In this document: one piece after another, positions 26,286-35,238 of the stretch
Layout: each line of letters starts with the position of its first letter
Numbering within the stretch: position 1 is the first letter of the stretch
From: CAIKZZ01 sp036742455
GTDB lineage: Bacteria; Pseudomonadota; Gammaproteobacteria; Steroidobacterales; Steroidobacteraceae
Assembly: GCA_036742455.1 (NCBI GenBank)
Contig: DAINQU010000016.1
Location: 1-64,000 of the forward strand
Direction of reading: 5' to 3'
DNA length: 64,000 bases
Position numbers and translations under genes: made by a program
Notes under the pieces: generated by a model
Database searches by the model: none
What the model saw: only the letters and a program-made list of their open reading frames with translations
What the model was told of the DNA's origin: nothing

Positions 26286-26623
26286 TCCGTCTGGACGGGG
26301 ACGGTCGCCAAGATTTCTTGTGGATCAACATGGAAGGACCGAGTCGCGCGTTTCTGAATAAGGCGACCGGGAATTACATCACTGTGAAGGTTCCGACGTC
26401 AGCACGTTACCTTGGCGCGCGTATTCACGTGGACACGCCGGCGGGACGGAGCTACACCCGTGAAGTGATCGCCAGCCAAGGGTTTATGACGGGACAGATC
26501 CCGGAGTAGTCCTTCGGTCTGGGCACGGGCACCGTGGTTCAGCAGGTCGTTGTCGAGATGCCAGATGGCAGCACCCAGATCATCAAAGATCCGAAAATCA
26601 ATTCGAAGATCACGCTGAAGTAA
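26279..26623 (+). pseudogene. Remnant of a CRTAC1 / ASPIC-UnbV family gene with internal stop
   Basis: One frame reads NLIRLDGDGRQDFLWIN, then NYITVKVPTSARYLGARIHV and REVIASQGFMTG. A TAG at 26507-26509 interrupts it, and the same frame continues SFGLGTGTVVQQVVVEMPDG to a TAA at 26621. This is the FG-GAP tail plus ASPIC/UnbV C-terminal domain of CRTAC1-type extracellular proteins, normally 500 or more residues long. Everything upstream of the last FG-GAP motif is missing, and the remnant abuts the DUF3291 stop. It looks like a deletion relic with a nonsense mutation. A sequencing error could explain the stop, but not the missing 5' part. Confidence 0.75.
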
Positions 26624-26635
26624 GCGTTAATTGAT

Positions 26636-26680
26636 CCGGTGGCGGCGCGGGCGCTGCCACTGGGGCAGCGCCTCCACCGG
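26636..26680. other. Large GC-rich imperfect hairpin
   Basis: CCGGTGG (26636-26642) pairs with CCACCGG (26674-26680), and inside it GGCGCTGCC pairs with GGCAGCGCC around ACTGG. It lies just after the ASPIC remnant and before a convergent membrane protein gene. It may be a terminator or a leftover repeat. The rest of 26681-26833 shows no gene. Confidence 0.45.
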
Positions 26681-26833
26681 CACGGGCGAGGCCAATGGCG
26701 ATCGGGCCGCCTGTGTCTCGATCGCATCACCTCCGACTCACCGTGAGGTGGAGGCCCCCAGTCGGCCGACGCTGGGCGGCGGATCTACCGTACTTTCGAT
26801 GGCCATCCGCGGCTTGATGCGCGATGACGCTCA

Positions 26834-27409
26834 TCAAGCCGATCGCGACGACGTTCGACTCATGAGCGCCCATACCGAACTGGCCCACAGAATCAGGCCG
26901 ACGCCGAGCGCACAGACGCCGTTGTCGGACCCGTTGGGTGAAATCAACGGATACGCCGATGCGAGCAGCAGCAAGGCGCTGCCGCTCCAATAATGAGGCC
27001 GGTACGCGAACAGCCGACCCAAGGGAAAAAAGTGCAGCCCGATGATGCCGACGATCGCCGGCAGTATCCATCGCGCGAGACCTGCGGTGTTCAGCGCCCA
27101 AGCAACGATACCGATGGCGATCCACTGCGCCGCATTGATCTGTTGGAATAGGCGCCATCGGCGGCGCGCATCGCCTTTCGGCGCCGGCGCCGGCACTGCT
27201 CTCGCGTTTCGACGGTATACCCGAATAGACGCGGCAATGAGGGCGGAAGTCCCCGCGCCCACCAGGGCGATGCCTGTGATGCTCGGGTATAACGCGTTGA
27301 TCCCGACGGCAAACCAAATGCCACCAAAGAGGGACATAAAGCTAGCCCCGATGGCGCGCCCCGCTTTTGCGGGGTCGGGCGAGCCATCACTCGGTGTACG
27401 ATTCGCCAT
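26834..27409 (-). CDS. Hypothetical integral membrane protein
   Basis: This 191-residue protein has about six hydrophobic segments: near 20-40, 43-63, 90-108, 111-130, 140-155 and 165-185. A basic cytoplasmic loop (VYRRNARAVPAPAPKGDARR) lies after the second. The family is not recognised. The start at 27409 (MANRTPSDG) has CGGAGG upstream at a good distance; the extension to 27460 lacks one. It is convergent with the ASPIC remnant and 83 bp downstream of the M20 peptidase gene on the same strand. Confidence 0.75.
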   Translation of the reverse strand: MANRTPSDGSPDPAKAGRAIGASFMSLFGGIWFAVGINALYPSITGIALVGAGTSALIAASIRVYRRNARAVPAPAPKGDARRRWRLFQQINAAQWIAIGIVAWALNTAGLARWILPAIVGIIGLHFFPLGRLFAYRPHYWSGSALLLLASAYPLISPNGSDNGVCALGVGLILWASSVWALMSRTSSRSA

Positions 27410-27492
27410 GCAAAGCCTCCGAATGTATGTGGCGAGTGCATCGACCGAGATGCCTAGCAACGCGCTGGCTTTTGGAATCCGCGCCTCTTGAA

Positions 27493-28917
27493 TCAGGGCT
27501 GTGTCGCATAGATCTTGACGACTTCGTACAGAAAGTGTCGGCCATCGAGCAAGGATTTCACGCGAATGCGCTCATTCAGTCCGTGCGCATGGCTTCCTTC
27601 TGCGTCGGCGAAGATACCGGAGAGTCCGTACGTCGGTACGCCCGTGGCATTCAGATAGCGACCGTCGGTGGCGCCGGTGGCCATGGTCGGCACGAGCGGT
27701 ACGCCCGGCCATAGCGTGGCTGCGACTTGTTTGATCGGCTCCACGATAGAAGGGGTCAAGGGTGGAGGTGGCGATTGCATGCCAGGATCGCCGGTAGGCG
27801 CGACCGATATTTTGTCGTCTGCCAAGGTACGGACGATTTCCCGTTGAACGTCGGTGATAGCAACGCCCGGGAGGATTCGGCAGTTCACGTTGGCGCGAAC
27901 CTTCTGTGGGAGCGCGTTGGCCGCGTGACCGCCATTGATCTGGGTTACAACACAGGTGGTCCGCAGCGCGCCATTCCAGCCTGGGTTGATCGCCCAGAGG
28001 CGCTCAGCGGCTGCCTCGTCGTTTGCATTCGCGAGCACTGCGCGCATATCGGCGGCGACTTGGGGTGACGCGGTTCGAGCCTGTGCCTCGAAGTAGCCGC
28101 GGGTAGCGGGGTTCAGCGCGATCGGAAAATTATGAGACCCGAGTCGTGCGAGCCCCGCGCTTAAGCGAACGATCGGATTGTTCTTCGTCGGCCGTGAGCT
28201 GTGGCCGCCGACATCGGTGGCCTCCAACAGAAAATCTTGGTAGACCTTTTCACCGGCTTGAATCTGCAGCGCCACCGGCCGCCCGTTGGCATCCAGTTCT
28301 CCACCTGCGCCCTCATTGAGCGCGAACTCGGCGGCCAATACATCGGGCTGGGTTTGCGTCAGCCAGCGCACCGTATTAAACGTATCGGGCGTCTCCTCGC
28401 CGCAGGTGAGTGCAAGTTTGATACCGCGGCGAGGCTTAAATCCTTCCTGTTTTAGACGCGCCATCGAGTCCGTGAAGATTGCAGCCATTGCCTTGTCATC
28501 ACTCGCGCCGCGCGCATAGAAGAAACCGTTTTCCTCTACCAGCTTGAAGGGGTCGCGCTCCCAGTCCTCGCGCCGGGCTTCGACGACATCGATATGCGCC
28601 AACAACAATATGGGCTTTGCGTTCGCATCCGACCCGGGCAAGATGGCAACCAATGCGCCATTTTTACTGTCCCCGTCCGGCGCGACACGCTGTAGGTCCG
28701 ATTCGGGGAATCCAGCGGCCACCAATCGGCTGCGCATTGCCTCTGCGGCGGCGGTACAGCTGCCCACCGACCGTGTGGTGTTGATCTCGACGAGCTCTTT
28801 ATAGAGCGAACGAAAGGCCACTTCATCAGCGGTCGGCGCGGTCGCGTTGGCGGCGGACGCAGCCACTAACAAAGAGCTCAGTGCAGTGAGTCTGCCGAGG
28901 ACATGGAAGCCGTGCAT
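27493..28917 (-). CDS. Exported M20 family metallopeptidase
   Basis: This 474-residue protein has a signal peptide of about 26 residues (MHGFHVLG...AANATA), then an M20/M28-type zinc peptidase. Metal and catalytic residues are visible in LLAHIDVVEA, FYARGASDDKA, CGEETPD and HAHGLNERI, and a dimerisation domain lies between about 235 and 345. It probably trims peptides or acyl-amino acids in the periplasm, as carboxypeptidase G2-like enzymes do. The start at 28917 has AAAGGG upstream; the longer frame to 28959 is less likely. Confidence 0.9.
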   Translation of the reverse strand: MHGFHVLGRLTALSSLLVAASAANATAPTADEVAFRSLYKELVEINTTRSVGSCTAAAEAMRSRLVAAGFPESDLQRVAPDGDSKNGALVAILPGSDANAKPILLLAHIDVVEARREDWERDPFKLVEENGFFYARGASDDKAMAAIFTDSMARLKQEGFKPRRGIKLALTCGEETPDTFNTVRWLTQTQPDVLAAEFALNEGAGGELDANGRPVALQIQAGEKVYQDFLLEATDVGGHSSRPTKNNPIVRLSAGLARLGSHNFPIALNPATRGYFEAQARTASPQVAADMRAVLANANDEAAAERLWAINPGWNGALRTTCVVTQINGGHAANALPQKVRANVNCRILPGVAITDVQREIVRTLADDKISVAPTGDPGMQSPPPPLTPSIVEPIKQVAATLWPGVPLVPTMATGATDGRYLNATGVPTYGLSGIFADAEGSHAHGLNERIRVKSLLDGRHFLYEVVKIYATQP

Positions 28918-29028
28918 GCGGGGCCCTTTCTGATCTGAAACGCATCCAGACCATATCACGAGACACCGATCGAAACGGCGCTGAGCCCTCAGGAGTCGAC
29001 TCGACAGCGGGGTTGTGGGAAGACCGTT

Positions 29029-29075
29029 CGCCCGCCCACGGTACGTGGACGGGCGTGTCGGCCGTTCCAGCCGAC
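29029..29075 (-). terminator. Two tandem hairpins after the efflux operon
   Basis: CGCCCGCCCACG (29029-29040) pairs with CGTGGACGGGCG (29044-29055) with one mismatch around GTA. GTCGGC (29057-29062) pairs with GCCGAC (29070-29075). They follow the last gene of the minus-strand efflux operon and may end its transcript; T-runs are absent. Confidence 0.55.
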
Positions 29076-29079
29076 GGGG

Positions 29080-29643
29080 TTAGTTCCCTTGGTACACCAC
29101 GTGAACGTAGGTGCCTAAGCGCACGTTATACGCAAGGTACCAGCCCGGGTGATCCGGATCGTCGTAGAGGACGATGTCGTCGTTGTCCCAGAGCCAGTCC
29201 CAGCACAGTGAAAAATCGACCGCTGCAACCGCGAACCAGAATCCTCCGAATTCAAAGCGGTCGGGCCCTCCGCCGTGCAGACGCCACACGTGGCCCGGGC
29301 CTCGAGGGCCGGGAAAATGGCCGCGTTCCCACGGTCGGTCGAACCGATAACGATCGTCGTCGCGGCCCCTGTCGTGCCCGACCCAGACATCACGGTTACC
29401 GTCCGGACGAACGTGCGGTGTGACCGGTACACCGTCAGCACCGCTCGGCATGCGATGGCCGCCACCCCAGGGCCAGCTGTGTGAGGGTGCAGGTCCTTGC
29501 CGCGGAATATGGCCGCCCCCAACCCCCGGGGGAGGTGGGGCCGGATGTGCACCGCCGCTCGGGAAGTGCGGCTCATGCGATTGACCGTATACCGCGGTTG
29601 CAGCACACAGGCCGATCCACCCTGCAAGCATCAGACGTTTCAT
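29080..29643 (-). CDS. Secreted Gly/Pro/His-rich protein
   Basis: This 187-residue protein has a signal peptide (MKRLMLAGWIG...AVYG) and a low-complexity middle rich in Gly, Pro, His and Arg. The ordered C-terminal part is aromatic: FWFAVAAVDFSLCWDWLWD, then DDPDHPGWYLAYNVRLGTYV. The C-terminal pattern recurs in small exported proteins of unknown function in related bacteria, as far as I recall. AAGGAG lies eight bases upstream of the start. It lies 46 bp downstream of the outer-membrane efflux gene on the same strand, so it may belong to that operon. Confidence 0.75.
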   Translation of the reverse strand: MKRLMLAGWIGLCAATAVYGQSHEPHFPSGGAHPAPPPPGVGGGHIPRQGPAPSHSWPWGGGHRMPSGADGVPVTPHVRPDGNRDVWVGHDRGRDDDRYRFDRPWERGHFPGPRGPGHVWRLHGGGPDRFEFGGFWFAVAAVDFSLCWDWLWDNDDIVLYDDPDHPGWYLAYNVRLGTYVHVVYQGN

Positions 29644-29689
29644 GGAAGTGCTCCTTTACAGTGAATTTGCGAATCAGTGCTCCCGCGCT

Positions 29690-31174
29690 TCAGGGAGCGA
29701 CCGATCCTTGGCCAATCGCCGGATCCGGCGACCAACTGCCGCCGAGGGCCACGTACAACGCGACGATGTCCTGCAGATAACGCGCCTCGGCACTGATTCG
29801 GTTACCGCGAGCGCTCTGTGCTGCGATGTCGGCGTAGAGTCGGGACGCTTCGCCAGTTGCACCGGTGCGGGTCGTGGCATCGACCAGTTGGAGCGTCACC
29901 GCCAGATTCCCTTCGCTCTCTCGCGCTGCACTGAGGGCAATCCGGTCCTGATTCAGGGCCGCGAGGACATCGGCGACCTGCGCAAGACCTGTGAGTACTG
30001 TTTGACGATAGTCGGACGCGGCGGCCTCGTACGCCGCCAGCGCGGCTTTCCGGCCGAACCACACGCGACCACCGGTGAACAAGGGGAGATTTAAATCGGC
30101 GCCACCGGCCCAGAACTTGCCGTTCGGACCCGTTAGTTCGGACCATTGCGTTGAATCGTGTCCGAGGCTCCCAGTCACGGTCAGGCTTGGGAACAACGCG
30201 GCCGTGGCGACGCCGACGTCAGCGCTGGCGATATGCCATTGGGCTTCGGCGGCCAGAATGTCCGGGCGCTGCCGAACGAGTTGGGACGGCAGGGTGAGCG
30301 GCAACTCGTGGGGCTCAGCGAACGCGCGTAACGGGGGTGACGCGGGAACACCGGCGCCTGGCTCTTGGCCGATCAGCGTACTGAGTAGATGCTCAGTCTC
30401 CGCCGCTTGAAGCATAAGCGTCGACAGAGCGATCTGTTGGTTGGATAACTGGGACTGAAGCGCAAGCAAAGCGGCTTCCGGCGACGTACCCGCCTTGACC
30501 TGTGCGGCTGTCAGTCCGATGAGTGCTTGATCATCGGCGACGACGGCTCGGCTGGCGTCAATTTGCTCACGGTAGCCCGCGAGCGCGACGCCGGTATTAA
30601 TAATCGTCGCGACCAACGTAATGCGCGTCGCTCTCGCGATCATCCGCTGATAGTCCACGGCCGCATTCAGCGCTTCGAGCGTGCGTCGCTGACCGCCGAC
30701 GAGATCCAGCGTATATCCAACCGTCCCAGAGAGGGTGTAGAGATTGAACAGGCTGCCGGGACCGGCTCCGCCTAACTTGATCGGAGAGGCCAACTGGCGG
30801 TTTGCGCCGAGATCCACGCCAACCGTGGGAAAAAATATGGAATTACCGGCGCTACGTGCGGCTTCACTCTGGCGCAGCCGCGCACTGGCGGCGCGAACCG
30901 TGGGGCTATTCGCCAAGGAGACATCGATGAGTTGATTCAGTTCTGCGGATCCGAAGATCTCCCACCAACGTTCACCGATGCGTTGGTCTGACGGCAGGTT
31001 GACCGAAGGATGCTCGTCGGTATCGGTAGCAAGATAGCCTGACGAGGTCGGTGGAGCCGGTGTTTTGAAGTCCGGACCGACCGCACACGCCGCCATTCCC
31101 ACGAGTACGGTGAACACAGTTACCGTGTGAGAGGTGCGTCGTGCGCGGAGATGTTTAGGTATGCAGGCGTCCAT
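29690..31174 (-). CDS. TolC-like outer-membrane efflux lipoprotein (NodT family)
   Basis: This 494-residue outer-membrane factor opens with a lipoprotein signal (GMAAC, Cys30) followed by AVGPDFKTPAPP, the NodT/OprM start pattern. WWEIFGSAELNQLID and the two repeated coiled-coil/barrel halves (about 60-270 and 275-485) fit the family. The trimer forms an exit duct for drugs or other molecules in tripartite pumps. It lies 3 bp downstream of a membrane fusion protein gene and completes a permease-ATPase-adaptor-duct operon. Confidence 0.93.
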   Translation of the reverse strand: MDACIPKHLRARRTSHTVTVFTVLVGMAACAVGPDFKTPAPPTSSGYLATDTDEHPSVNLPSDQRIGERWWEIFGSAELNQLIDVSLANSPTVRAASARLRQSEAARSAGNSIFFPTVGVDLGANRQLASPIKLGGAGPGSLFNLYTLSGTVGYTLDLVGGQRRTLEALNAAVDYQRMIARATRITLVATIINTGVALAGYREQIDASRAVVADDQALIGLTAAQVKAGTSPEAALLALQSQLSNQQIALSTLMLQAAETEHLLSTLIGQEPGAGVPASPPLRAFAEPHELPLTLPSQLVRQRPDILAAEAQWHIASADVGVATAALFPSLTVTGSLGHDSTQWSELTGPNGKFWAGGADLNLPLFTGGRVWFGRKAALAAYEAAASDYRQTVLTGLAQVADVLAALNQDRIALSAARESEGNLAVTLQLVDATTRTGATGEASRLYADIAAQSARGNRISAEARYLQDIVALYVALGGSWSPDPAIGQGSVAP

Positions 31175-31177
31175 GGG

Positions 31178-32263
31178 TTATTGGCTCCCTACATAGACGT
31201 CTACCAATTGTCCGGGGTACAAGGTGGCGCCCTTGGGGACGGTAAACTGAAAGATCATCGGCAGCACTCGTAAATCCACGCGCTCCGCACGTTGGTCTGA
31301 CAGTTCAATTTTGGGGGTGACGTAGGGTTGCAACCGTACGAAGGTCAGAGGGATCTTGAGCGTTGTGCCGCGGACCTGCATTTGGGCGCTGATCTTCGCA
31401 GGGGCAGGGAGCCGCGAAAGCAGAATTTCATCGACAAAGACCCGAACGCCCAGGGTGCCGGTTGCGGCGCTCAGCACCGCCGCTGGAATCATTCCCTGTG
31501 TATAGGTCTCGTAGGTGCCCTGCGCTGAGACATAGCTGCCGGTCGAGACGCCGACCGCAAGTACGCGCGCGTTGATGGGGGTCCTCACAGTGTACTTGTT
31601 GAGGAGCGCGTGAGCGGACGCAGCCTGTTGCCGTAACGCAAGTACGGTGTGCTGTTGAGCGTCGATTTCGTATTGCCAAGCGCCGGCTTCCGTCAGCTTC
31701 AGCTGACGATCCGCGACGTCCAATGCAGCAGACGCCACACGAACCGCATTGTTCGCGGTGTCGAACTGATCTTGGCTGACTGCCCTCGAATCAATGTCCC
31801 TCGCGCGCTGGAGCTTGTCGAATTGATCCGACGCCTGACGTAGGACTGCCTCGGCGGCAGCGCGCTGGGCCCGTGCGATGGCCAGCACCTCCGGCCGCGG
31901 CTGTTGCTTGAGTTCCGACAACGCGGCGGTGGCGGCTGCGGACTGTGCGTCGAACTGTTCAGCTGTTGCCTGCGGAACCGACGCCTCGATGTCAAAGAGC
32001 GGCTCGCCGGATGTCACTGTTTGGCCTTCGGTAACGTAAATCTTAGTCACTCGTCCGGACACTTCCGGATTGACGTTGACGTTCGAGCCGCTGTTCTGGG
32101 CACTCTCGATGATGCCGTTCGCATACAGCCCGTGTGCATAGGGATTTGCGGCCGGGTCGAAGGCCGGTGGCAGAGGCGGATGGCTGATGCTGAAGTAGTA
32201 AGCGCCACATACTCCGATCAGCAGCCCAAAGCCGGACAGGATAAAAACGAGTCGATTACGCAT
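31178..32263 (-). CDS. HlyD-family membrane fusion protein (DevB-like)
   Basis: This 361-residue adaptor has one N-terminal transmembrane anchor (about 5-26), a biotinyl-lipoyl half motif (VNPEVSGRVTKIYVTEGQTV), a long coiled-coil hairpin at about 90-215 and the second lipoyl half near VRTPINARVLAVGVSTGSYV. It links the inner-membrane ABC permease to the TolC-like duct across the periplasm. It overlaps the ATPase gene by 8 bp, and AAAGGA lies in front of its start. The trio with DevC- and DevA-like partners suggests export of a glycolipid, peptide or drug; the substrate is unknown. Confidence 0.92.
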   Translation of the reverse strand: MRNRLVFILSGFGLLIGVCGAYYFSISHPPLPPAFDPAANPYAHGLYANGIIESAQNSGSNVNVNPEVSGRVTKIYVTEGQTVTSGEPLFDIEASVPQATAEQFDAQSAAATAALSELKQQPRPEVLAIARAQRAAAEAVLRQASDQFDKLQRARDIDSRAVSQDQFDTANNAVRVASAALDVADRQLKLTEAGAWQYEIDAQQHTVLALRQQAASAHALLNKYTVRTPINARVLAVGVSTGSYVSAQGTYETYTQGMIPAAVLSAATGTLGVRVFVDEILLSRLPAPAKISAQMQVRGTTLKIPLTFVRLQPYVTPKIELSDQRAERVDLRVLPMIFQFTVPKGATLYPGQLVDVYVGSQ

Positions 32264-32960
32264 AGTTAGATCCTTTCTTCACTCCGACGACGCGCCCGTC
32301 CTCCATGTTGACGATACGATCGGCGTATTCATTGATACGTGCGTCATGGGTGACGATGACGATGCATCGCTCTTTGGTGAGTACGTCGTTGCGCAGGAAA
32401 GCAATGATGTTGCGCCCGGTCTCGCCGTCCAACGATGCAGTGGGTTCGTCCAGAATCAGAATGTCGGGCTGGCCGATCAGTGCGCGCGCGATCGCAACGC
32501 GTTGCTGCTCTCCACCCGACAGTTTGACTGGCGGAAGATCAGCCCGTGCGGACAGTCCCACGATGCCCAGGTAGTAGTGGGCCCGTTCCAGTGCCAGATC
32601 CCACGGTTGCTTACGCAGGATGAGGGGTACAGCGACATTCTCGGCAGTGGTCAGTCGTGGGAAAAGATGATAGTCCTGAAACACAAAACCTATTTTGCCG
32701 AGGCGAACATCCGCCAGTTTGTCGTCGGACAAGCTCCACAGGTCCGTGTCTCCAATCCGTACTGACCCCGTATTCGGCCTCAAGATGCCAGAGAGCATAC
32801 TCAACAGTGTGGTCTTGCCACTTCCGGACGGTCCAACAATGAAGAGCACCTCACCGCAATAGATATCGAGGCTGACGTCGTTGACGGCGAGTGTCTGGGC
32901 GTTGCCCTCACCGAACCATTTTTTCAAATCACGTGCTGAAATAGCGACGGGATTGGCCAT
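32256..32960 (-). CDS. ABC transporter ATP-binding protein (MacB/LolD/DevA type)
   Basis: This 234-residue ATPase has Walker A GPSGSGKTT at about 39-47, a Q-loop (FVFQDYHLFP), signature LSGGEQQR, Walker B ILILDEP and H-loop VTHDARI. The family drives FtsX-type permeases by a mechanotransmission mechanism rather than by direct substrate pumping. It starts 1 bp after the permease stop and overlaps the adaptor gene, so the three are cotranslated. Confidence 0.94.
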   Translation of the reverse strand: MANPVAISARDLKKWFGEGNAQTLAVNDVSLDIYCGEVLFIVGPSGSGKTTLLSMLSGILRPNTGSVRIGDTDLWSLSDDKLADVRLGKIGFVFQDYHLFPRLTTAENVAVPLILRKQPWDLALERAHYYLGIVGLSARADLPPVKLSGGEQQRVAIARALIGQPDILILDEPTASLDGETGRNIIAFLRNDVLTKERCIVIVTHDARINEYADRIVNMEDGRVVGVKKGSNYA

Positions 32961-32961
32961 A

Positions 32962-34098
32962 TCAGCCTCTGAAGATATCGAAGGGTTCGATGCGTAATAC
33001 CCGTCGCACGCCGATGTAGCTTGATATGGCGGCGATCAGGAGAACCATGCCGAATGCCAATAAAAGGTTTCCTGCGGTGATCTGCGCGGCATAGCTCGGC
33101 ATCCGGGCCCGAGCGAAGAAAATCATCAGAGTACAGAGTCCAATGCCGAGGCCGAGCCCGGTGATTGATACGAATGTCGCCTGAAAGAGAATCATCCACA
33201 CGAGCTCTCGGCCCTTGGCGCCCATGGCTTTCAGGGCGCCGAACTTCTCTAGATTCTCGATGATGAAGGTGTAAAACGTTTGGCCTGAGATGGATAGTCC
33301 GACGATGAAGCTGATAATGGTCATCATCATGATGTTCATGCCGAGTCCGGTTTGATACTTGTAGTAAGCGCTGATCCGGTCAATGAATTCATCCCGCGTC
33401 AGAGCGAGATATCCCAGTCGACGGACGGCTGCCTTTATGCCCGGCACATCTGCCGGTGTTTTGGGGTCTATCAAAATGTAGGCTGCAGTGAAGCGTGTCG
33501 AAGGAATGTACTGTTTGGCTCGCGAGTACGTGGTGTACAACGTGGGAATCCCAAACAATCCGCTGGAGGATGCCGCGGCGACGCCGACGATGACCGCGCG
33601 ATGGTCGTTCAGTTCGAATTCCGCACCGACGTCGGGCTTCCCGAGTTTCGCGTACTCCGCGTCGTGAACAATGAAGAAGCCGTTCTCGGAGAAGATATCT
33701 TCACTGCGCCCCTTTTCCATGGCGGGCCTGCCATAAAGGCTCGAGTCATCGAGACCCAGAACCGAGACGGATTGGTAGGTGCCGTCACGGAGTTTGACCT
33801 GCGCCCCACCCGAATAAATGGGTACCGCATAGCGGACGCCGTCGATACTGCGGGTATAGTCGAGCACGTAATCCGGCATGCCGATACTGCTCGCTACCGT
33901 GTTGACAGCGGGATCCATGACCCATACTTTGGCGCCCACATTCAGGACCGTCGATGACGCGCGAGCAAGTACGCCGGCGAACATCGATGTCATCTGTACG
34001 ATGAGAAACACCGCGAACGTGATGCCGACCAAGAGTGCCGAGAACTTGGCCCGGTCATTGACCAGCAGTTTGTAGGCGAGCGTCAAAAGTCCATTCAT
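32962..34098 (-). CDS. FtsX-like ABC transporter permease (DevC type)
   Basis: This 378-residue permease has one N-terminal helix (about 18-43), a large periplasmic domain and three C-terminal helices (about 258-284, 305-333 and 344-366). This is the four-helix DevC/MacB layout. It is the first gene of the efflux operon. The start at 34098 (MNGLLTLAYKLL) is the usual family beginning and has a GAGG upstream. An in-frame ATG at 34140 would add 14 residues without support. Confidence 0.92.
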   Translation of the reverse strand: MNGLLTLAYKLLVNDRAKFSALLVGITFAVFLIVQMTSMFAGVLARASSTVLNVGAKVWVMDPAVNTVASSIGMPDYVLDYTRSIDGVRYAVPIYSGGAQVKLRDGTYQSVSVLGLDDSSLYGRPAMEKGRSEDIFSENGFFIVHDAEYAKLGKPDVGAEFELNDHRAVIVGVAAASSSGLFGIPTLYTTYSRAKQYIPSTRFTAAYILIDPKTPADVPGIKAAVRRLGYLALTRDEFIDRISAYYKYQTGLGMNIMMMTIISFIVGLSISGQTFYTFIIENLEKFGALKAMGAKGRELVWMILFQATFVSITGLGLGIGLCTLMIFFARARMPSYAAQITAGNLLLAFGMVLLIAAISSYIGVRRVLRIEPFDIFRG

Positions 34099-34272
34099 GG
34101 CGGAGCCTCGTGCGGCAGACGGGCGCTTTATTCCCGGCAACCGATAAGGCTAGTGTTGGCGAGGTTGAGGGGCGCGTCGTACGTAATTGCCGGGGTAAGG
34201 TCGGCGTGTTGAGTCGGTGGTCGGGGCCCAGTGGGCCTCGTCACCCAAGGGGCGGTACAGGGGGAATGTCAG

Positions 34273-35232
34273 ATGACGCTACGGATGCGATGGTTTGTCG
34301 TTGGATTTAGTGTGGTTTTGGCGGTGCTTGCAACAGGTTTGGTGGGCGCGCCGACGGTGTACTTTGAGCTTTTTGTGGCTCAGCACGGCGAGACACCGAG
34401 TGTGTTGCCAAGACCTGTGCTTGGCCGCGGCCAGTGGTTTGACGACTATTTCGTGATTGAATCGATCGATGAGGCTACTTTCGCGATCGGTGAGCCTCGC
34501 TACTATCAGGGTAACTACAGCTACCTTTTGCTCGGCCGTGAGCGCGCGCTGTTATTTGATGCCGGTTCGGGTTTGCGCGACCTTGCGCCGGTTGTGCGTG
34601 CACTCACGCATTTGCCCGTTACCGTTTTGCCGTCCCATTTGCACTTTGATCACGTCGGTGCGTTAGGCCATTTTGATCGGATCGCCTTGCCGGACGATCC
34701 GTCACTGCGGACTCGCGAGCGCAATGGGTTACTTCGTTTAGGCCGCTACGAATTCTTGGGAGCCATGGATCGGCGCGATCCGCCGACGGTGTCGGTGGAT
34801 GACTGGTGGTCCGATGGGCAGCGGATTGATTTAGGGGGGCGCACCGTGGAGGTCTGGCGCACGCCTGGGCACACTCCGACTTCCGTATCGATTTGGGAGG
34901 CGAGTCGCGCTCTCTTGCTGGTCGGGGACTTTCTTTACCCGGGGGAACTGTATGCGTTTCTGCCCGGCGCGTCGCTATCGGCTTACGAAGCAAGCGCCTC
35001 GCGCCTTTTGCGCCGGTTGCCGGCGGATGCGCGACTTTACGCCGCGCACATGCAAGACGCACCGGCATTACCGGCTGCACCGCTACTCCATCGTCACGAT
35101 TTGGAAGCGCTTGAAGGGGCGCTTATTGCACGGCGGATGGGGCAATTGCCTTCCGTCGGCTTCTATCCTCAAATCTATCCGGTGGCGGGCGCGATCACCT
35201 TAGCCACCGGCTTTCGTTGGAACCTGCGCTAG
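34273..35232 (+). CDS. MBL-fold metallo-hydrolase with N-terminal membrane anchor
   Basis: This 319-residue protein has an N-terminal hydrophobic segment (RWFVVGFSVVLAVLATGLVG) that is a signal anchor or signal peptide, then a metallo-beta-lactamase fold. Zinc ligands are in PSHLHFDHVGAL (HxHxDH, about 129-140), TPGHTPTS and VGDFLY, with a late histidine in AAHMQDA. The substrate is unknown; thiolesterase, lactonase and other hydrolase activities occur in the family. ATG 34273 follows GGGG. It is divergent from the efflux operon and convergent with the SYLF gene. Confidence 0.85.
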   Translation: MTLRMRWFVVGFSVVLAVLATGLVGAPTVYFELFVAQHGETPSVLPRPVLGRGQWFDDYFVIESIDEATFAIGEPRYYQGNYSYLLLGRERALLFDAGSGLRDLAPVVRALTHLPVTVLPSHLHFDHVGALGHFDRIALPDDPSLRTRERNGLLRLGRYEFLGAMDRRDPPTVSVDDWWSDGQRIDLGGRTVEVWRTPGHTPTSVSIWEASRALLLVGDFLYPGELYAFLPGASLSAYEASASRLLRRLPADARLYAAHMQDAPALPAAPLLHRHDLEALEGALIARRMGQLPSVGFYPQIYPVAGAITLATGFRWNLR

Positions 35233-35238
35233 GTTCTC

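Noticed and set aside
26507..26509. Programmed read-through of the TAG in the ASPIC remnant
   Set aside because: The 5' part of the gene is missing as well, so decay is the simpler explanation.
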